DNA from: an uncultured Planctomycetota bacterium
GTDB lineage: Bacteria > Planctomycetota > SZUA-567 > JAFGNG01
NCBI GenBank assembly: GCA_947311175.1
Contig: CAMZKK010000028.1
Span: forward strand, 1 to 10,214
Reading direction: 5' to 3'
DNA length: 10,214 nt
Positions within the stretch are counted from its first letter, which is position 1, and each line of letters starts with the position of its first letter. Positions 6,704 to 10,214 of this stretch are shown one piece after another. A model generated the notes under the pieces. That model searched no databases and had not been told where the DNA came from. It saw only the letters and a program-made list of their open reading frames with translations. The translations under genes were made by a program, and so were the position numbers.

Positions 6704-7282
6704 ATGAGTACTTATAAAAATAGTTATGAAAAAATATGCTTTCTTTTCTTAGGTCTTATTTTCTTGTGGCAAATAATATCAATGTTTTATGAAAATAAGC
6801 CATATCCTGAATTAGGTCCGCCAATTGTCTCTGATAGTGCAGATGTCTTGAGTATTAAATCAGAATTTGCACTTAATGAATATAATTCATATATGAATCA
6901 TGAGGGTGATTTTTTGGTGCCGTCTGGTTTAAAAAATATTAGATATGTTTTTAAAAGAAGTAAGCCACCTGCCATTGTTACTAAGATTATTCCACCAAGG
7001 GATTCTGATCAAGTATTTTTACCGGAAAAACCTGTTGTAAAAAAAACTCCTAAGAAGGTGCCTAACTTTAATAAAAAACCGTTTGTATTGCCGGTAGTGG
7101 TTAAAGGTTTTATTACAACCCCAGGTAAGCCACAGATGGTTTTGGTAACTAAGAAGAATAGCTCTGAATATCTTAAATTAGGAAAAGGTGACTCTTTTGG
7201 TGATATTACGGTAGTTGATATTACTTCAGAGAGTGTTGTTTTTGCAGATAAATACGGCAGGGAACTTAATATTCGTTTTTAA
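6704..7282 (+). CDS. PilP/GspC-like periplasmic connector with HR-type domain
   Basis: PilP (in pili) and GspC (in type II secretion) bridge the PilN-PilO or GspL-GspM complex to the outer-membrane secretin. The 192-aa product has a membrane segment at about 11-28, a linker rich in Pro and Lys (about 86-127), and a C-terminal domain (129-192): VVVKGFITTPGKPQMVLVT, then YLKLGKGDSFGDITVVDI and VVFADKYGRELNIRF, the short beta-strand pattern of the GspC homology region/PilP fold. No lipobox Cys follows the hydrophobic segment, unlike classical PilP lipoproteins, so a GspC-like membrane anchor is more likely. GAGGGG (6692-6697) overlaps the end of the preceding gene and lies six bases before the ATG: a strong RBS and a likely operon partner. 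No secretin gene follows; a 112-bp gap comes next. Confidence 0.72.
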   Translation: MSTYKNSYEKICFLFLGLIFLWQIISMFYENKPYPELGPPIVSDSADVLSIKSEFALNEYNSYMNHEGDFLVPSGLKNIRYVFKRSKPPAIVTKIIPPRDSDQVFLPEKPVVKKTPKKVPNFNKKPFVLPVVVKGFITTPGKPQMVLVTKKNSSEYLKLGKGDSFGDITVVDITSESVVFADKYGRELNIRF

Positions 7283-7394
7283 GATAATCTGCATTAATAA
7301 CGGAAGATTAAGCTAGGTGATGAAACGTAAAATTTGGTAACTATAATTTTGGTTAGTCTGACAATATGATAAATAAAAAACATAGAAAGATAAT
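7283..7394 (+). promoter_or_regulatory. intergenic gap with a perfect TATAAT box
   Basis: This gap separates the pilus block from the sugar-kinase unit. TATAAT occurs at 7342-7347, about 47 bp before the kinase ATG, but no good -35 lies 16-18 bp upstream and there is no TGn extension, so the promoter call is tentative. TATGAT at 7365-7370 is a second possible -10 without a -35. TAATCT (7285-7290) and AGATTA (7305-7310) form a weak inverted repeat just past the pilP-like stop. No clear terminator is visible. Confidence 0.3.
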
Positions 7395-8414
7395 ATGATA
7401 ATTAAGACAAATGCATACCCTAGGGTTGGTTTAATTGGTAATCCTAGTGATGGATATTTTGGTGAAACTATTTCTTTTTGCTTTAGTAATTTTAAGGCAG
7501 AGGTTGTTCTTTATCAGACACCTGAACTTGAGATTTTTCCTAATATACGGGACACCAGTGTCTTTAATAATATTGAGGGATTGGTTGATGATGTTAAAAA
7601 ATTTGGGTATTATGGTGGCATTAGACTGTTGAAGGCTACTATTAAAAAGTTTTATGATTATTGTTATCATAATAGTATTCAAATAGATAAGAGGAATTTT
7701 TCCATACGGTATTCGTCAAATATTCCTCATCAAGTAGGGCTTGCCGGTTCGAGTGCGATAATAACTGCTTGTATGCGAGCATTGATGGCATTTTTTCAAG
7801 TGAAAATCTCACAATCTGTCCTCGCGTCTTTAGTTTTATCGGTCGAAAATGAAGAATTACAAATTACTGCCGGCTTACAAGATAGGGTCGCTCAAGCGTA
7901 TGAAGGATTGGTGTATATGGATTTTGATAAAAGTATAATGACATCTCAGGGGCATGGTAGATATGAAGAGCTTGATCCAAAATTACTTCCTGATTTGTAT
8001 ATTGCTTATATGGTTGACCTTTCAGAGGTATCTGATGTGTTTCATAATAATATTAAAGAGCGTTTTGCCAGAGGTGAACGTGAGGTGGTTAATGCTATGA
8101 AATATTGGGCTCAATTAACAACCAAAATGAAGCAGTGTCTTTTGCAAAATAATAAAGAAAATAATTTTTCCGATTTGATTAATGCTAATTTTAATCGACG
8201 AAAGAAAATATATAAAATTTCAGCCCCTAATTTAAATATGGTTGATGTTGCAAGAAATATTGGAGCAAGTGCTAAATTTACTGGCTCAGGTGGAGCAATT
8301 GTTGGTAGCTATCAAGGGGAAGAAATGTTTAAGAAATTAAAATCTGAATTTAGTGCTATCAATGTTAGAGTCATTAAACCTCGAATTGTTTCTTTGGCCA
8401 GAAAGGATGTTTGA
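7395..8414 (+). CDS. GHMP-family sugar kinase, glucuronokinase-like
   Basis: GHMP kinases transfer phosphate from ATP to small metabolites; the glucuronokinase branch makes sugar 1-phosphates. At 339 aa it is normal in length. Visible motifs are the N-terminal PRVGLIGNPSDGYFG (9-23), typical of the glucuronokinase branch, the ATP-binding motif PHQVGLAGSSAI (111-122), GLQDRVAQAYEG (160-171) with a likely catalytic Asp163, and the C-terminal KFTGSGGAIVG (294-304). GAAAGA lies four bases before the ATG. The stop overlaps the start of a GalU-type uridylyltransferase by one base (TGATG), strongly suggesting consecutive reactions: sugar to sugar-1-P to UDP-sugar. Glucuronate is the best-guess substrate from motif 1; galactose, arabinose or heptose kinases of the same fold cannot be excluded. 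Confidence 0.8.
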   Translation: MIIKTNAYPRVGLIGNPSDGYFGETISFCFSNFKAEVVLYQTPELEIFPNIRDTSVFNNIEGLVDDVKKFGYYGGIRLLKATIKKFYDYCYHNSIQIDKRNFSIRYSSNIPHQVGLAGSSAIITACMRALMAFFQVKISQSVLASLVLSVENEELQITAGLQDRVAQAYEGLVYMDFDKSIMTSQGHGRYEELDPKLLPDLYIAYMVDLSEVSDVFHNNIKERFARGEREVVNAMKYWAQLTTKMKQCLLQNNKENNFSDLINANFNRRKKIYKISAPNLNMVDVARNIGASAKFTGSGGAIVGSYQGEEMFKKLKSEFSAINVRVIKPRIVSLARKDV

Positions 8415-9280
8415 TGATTAATAAAGCAGTGATTCCAGCAGCAGGGTTTGGAACAAGGTTTTTACCAGCAAGTAAATCTCAACCTAAAGAAATGTTGCCT
8501 ATTGTTGATACCCCAACCATCCAGTATGTTGTCGAGGAAGCAGTTAATTCAGGAATAACCGATATTCTTATGGTTATTGGTAAGGGTAAAAGGGCGATTG
8601 AAGAGCATTTTGATAGAAATTTCGAATTAGAATTTGAATTGGAGCAGAAGGATAAATTAAAAGAACTAGATGCCATAAAGCGAATTTCCGATATGGCAAA
8701 TATTCATTTTGTTTGGCAAAAAGAGCTGAAGGGATTGGCAGATGCAATCTATTGTGCAAAGTGTCATGTCGGCAATGAACCATTTGCCGTTATGCTTGGA
8801 GATACAATCTTGAATAGTAAAATTCCGGTAACCAAGCAACTGATTAAGGTATTTGAGCGTTATCAAGAATCGGTTGTAGTGCTCGAAGAGGTTGAAAGAA
8901 CAAAGGTTAGTCGTTATGGAATAATGGATGGAAATTTGATTGAAGGAGACACTTATTTAGTCAAGGATTTTGTGGAAAAACCAGCGGTAAAAAAAGCACC
9001 TTCAAATTTAGCCATTGCCGGTAGATATGTCTTTACTTCTGAAATTTTTGATTATATAGAAAAATTAAAACCAGGAAAAAATGGTGAGCTTCAAATTACT
9101 GATGCAATGAGAATGATGGTTTCGGACAGGGCTATGTATGGTCTAAAATTTAATGGTAAACGTTTTGATATTGGCAATAAACTTGATTTCTTAAAAACAA
9201 ATATTGAGTTTGCATTGAAACGACCAGACATGAAGAAACAACTTACCGCATACCTTAAGCAACTTGCTGAGGAGATATGA
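8414..9280 (+). CDS. galU: UTP--glucose-1-phosphate uridylyltransferase (GalU family)
   Basis: GalU-type enzymes make UDP-glucose from UTP and glucose 1-phosphate in the cytoplasm, supplying glycans and lipopolysaccharide. I start it at the ATG at 8414, giving 288 aa; a TTG one codon earlier is possible, but the ATG overlaps the kinase stop as TGATG and has GAAAGGA (8401-8407) six bases upstream. Family signatures are AAGFGTRFLPAS (9-20), PKEMLPIVDTPTIQYVVEEA (24-43), EPFAVMLGD (122-130) with the metal-binding Asp130, DFVEKP (185-190) and NGELQITDA (223-231). The usual GDD is GDT, and the GLGHA-like segment is GLADA (107-111), so it is a slightly divergent member. Pairing with a glucuronokinase-like gene means a broader or different sugar-1-phosphate is possible. 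Confidence 0.88.
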   Translation: MINKAVIPAAGFGTRFLPASKSQPKEMLPIVDTPTIQYVVEEAVNSGITDILMVIGKGKRAIEEHFDRNFELEFELEQKDKLKELDAIKRISDMANIHFVWQKELKGLADAIYCAKCHVGNEPFAVMLGDTILNSKIPVTKQLIKVFERYQESVVVLEEVERTKVSRYGIMDGNLIEGDTYLVKDFVEKPAVKKAPSNLAIAGRYVFTSEIFDYIEKLKPGKNGELQITDAMRMMVSDRAMYGLKFNGKRFDIGNKLDFLKTNIEFALKRPDMKKQLTAYLKQLAEEI

Positions 9281-10214
9281 TATAAAAAGAGCATTTGGGT
9301 ATTATAGATATTTATTGATAATTGTATCTTTTATTTGGCAAGTTACAGGCGTTGTCTTTGGTGATGATATATCACCTAATAATTCTAAAAAGTTAAGTTG
9401 GCAAAATTATAATAGAAGAGGATTAATTAAAGGGGCATACCTTTCGGACATCGATAACTCCGTCCAGCCATTCTTACTATATATTCCTTTTTCTCTTCCT
9501 ATTAATAAAATGAAAAATGGAATCCCTTTGACGGTTTTGTTTCATGGATATGTCCCTTCATATACTAGACAAAGGTGGGCTGAAATTTCTAAACAACAAC
9601 AGTTGGCTCTTGAAAAATCTAAGATGGCACTTTTGCTAACCTTTGGACGGAGTAATACAGATTTTTTGAATATTGGTGAAGTTGATACCTTTGATGCATT
9701 AAATTTCGTTCAGCAGCGGTATCGCATTGATAAAAATAAAATATACCTTGCGGGTTATAGTATGGGGGGAAGTGGCGTTTGGACAACTTTGGTTCACTAT
9801 CCTGAAATCTTTGCCGCGGCTCAAATCTGGTCAGGAAGGACTAATTATTATTATTGGCATAATCTAAAAAAAGATAAAATTCCCGTATTTTTGCGTTATT
9901 TGATTGATTGTGATAATCCGCTTGATTTGGTTGAGAATTTAAAATCAATTCCGCTTTTTGTCGAGCATGCGATGGATGATAATTTGGTTAAGGTAGGGCA
10001 TACCAAGCAAATGAGAAATGAATTAAGAAAAATAAAAAGGAATGCCGTTGCTAGAATAAGAACACCTAAAACAGGTTCTCACTGGTTGTTTGTTAAAGAT
10101 TTAATAAACCCTACTGTTTTTAAAAATCTAAAAAAATATTCATTGCTATCAAGTACGGATATTGAAATTGTTGCCTACACTCCTAAGTATGGTAAAAATA
10201 AATGGATGAAGATA
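9264..10214 (+). CDS. exported alpha/beta hydrolase (prolyl oligopeptidase/esterase-like), 3' end outside the window
   Basis: An open frame runs to the right edge (317 codons from TTG 9264, no stop). Its early residues give a basic stretch (LRRYDIKR), a hydrophobic core (about 17-32) and a plausible cleavage site near VFG-DD (33-34), so the protein is probably secreted. The hydrolase core has LFHGY (oxyanion loop, His94-Gly95), nucleophile Ser166 in GYSMGGSG, Asp239 in MDDNLV and His273 in GSHW: a complete catalytic triad. Past it, IEIVAYTPKYGKNKWMKI suggests a further beta-rich domain cut by the edge. The substrate is unknown. The start is uncertain because the frame has no ATG near its beginning: AGGAG (9270-9274) points to ATA at 9282, TTG 9264 has no RBS, and the ATG at 9277 is out of frame. 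It follows galU closely and is probably cotranscribed. Confidence 0.78.
   Translation, partial: MLRRYDIKRAFGYYRYLLIIVSFIWQVTGVVFGDDISPNNSKKLSWQNYNRRGLIKGAYLSDIDNSVQPFLLYIPFSLPINKMKNGIPLTVLFHGYVPSYTRQRWAEISKQQQLALEKSKMALLLTFGRSNTDFLNIGEVDTFDALNFVQQRYRIDKNKIYLAGYSMGGSGVWTTLVHYPEIFAAAQIWSGRTNYYYWHNLKKDKIPVFLRYLIDCDNPLDLVENLKSIPLFVEHAMDDNLVKVGHTKQMRNELRKIKRNAVARIRTPKTGSHWLFVKDLINPTVFKNLKKYSLLSSTDIEIVAYTPKYGKNKWMKI
9269..9285 (+). promoter_or_regulatory. strong Shine-Dalgarno followed by a dead-end ATG-ATA-TAA
   Basis: GAGGAG (9269-9274) at the very end of galU is the best RBS in this part of the window. The first ATG after it (9277-9279) overlaps the galU TGA as ATGA, the classic coupled arrangement, but reads ATG-ATA-TAA and stops. 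The hydrolase frame is shifted relative to it by one base. This is either a minimal two-codon leader, a frameshift (or sequence error) right at the start of the hydrolase, or a sign that the rare start ATA at 9282 is used. Confidence 0.45.

Noticed and set aside
7329..7350. AAAATT-N10-AATTTT inverted repeat before the sugar kinase
   Set aside because: Short A/T-only arms are expected by chance in such AT-rich intergenic DNA; kept only as background to the TATAAT region.

Overview
This AT-rich bacterial window (10,214 bp, every gene on the + strand) carries nine genes: eight complete and one cut by the right edge. No rRNA, tRNA, CRISPR array, transposase or phage gene is visible. The host looks like a Gram-negative bacterium, since it has an inner-membrane type IV pilus/type II secretion platform, CheV and a probable exported hydrolase. 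A divergent MnmE, a PilO-like protein resembling the Akkermansia Amuc_1100 type, and a glucuronokinase-type GHMP kinase together suggest the PVC group (Lentisphaerae, Verrucomicrobia, Planctomycetes). That placement is an inference from remembered family resemblance, not a search.

Layout. Bases 1-180 hold four 45-bp tandem repeats, each able to form a small hairpin; the array may begin left of the window. A strong inverted repeat lies just before mnmE. Bases 269-2755 form a probable tRNA-modification pair: mnmE, then a PP-loop ATP pyrophosphatase with a C-terminal DUF814/NFACT-like region. Next is a stand-alone cheV (2897-3799). A promoter candidate overlapped by a 22-bp palindrome precedes a tight three-gene pilus block (3900-7282): a PilM-PilN fusion, a PilO-like protein and a PilP/GspC-like protein. 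A 112-bp gap then leads to a third unit (7395 to the edge): a sugar GHMP kinase, a GalU-type UTP-sugar-1-phosphate uridylyltransferase and an exported alpha/beta hydrolase, all overlapping or touching.

How the genes work together. MnmE and the PP-loop enzyme probably both act on tRNA. The pilus block builds the cytoplasmic-to-periplasmic alignment complex of a type IV filament or secretion machine; its secretin, ATPases, prepilin peptidase and pilins are not here. CheV next door could tie receptor signalling to pilus motility, but this rests only on adjacency. The kinase and GalU look like consecutive steps from a free sugar (perhaps glucuronate) to its 1-phosphate and then to a UDP-sugar for surface polysaccharide.

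The most notable points are the PilM-PilN fusion, which makes the block look like GspL-GspM-GspC; the altered switch II of MnmE; the hairpin-forming repeat array; the palindrome over the pilus promoter; and the lack of any in-frame ATG for the last gene despite a good ribosome binding site.
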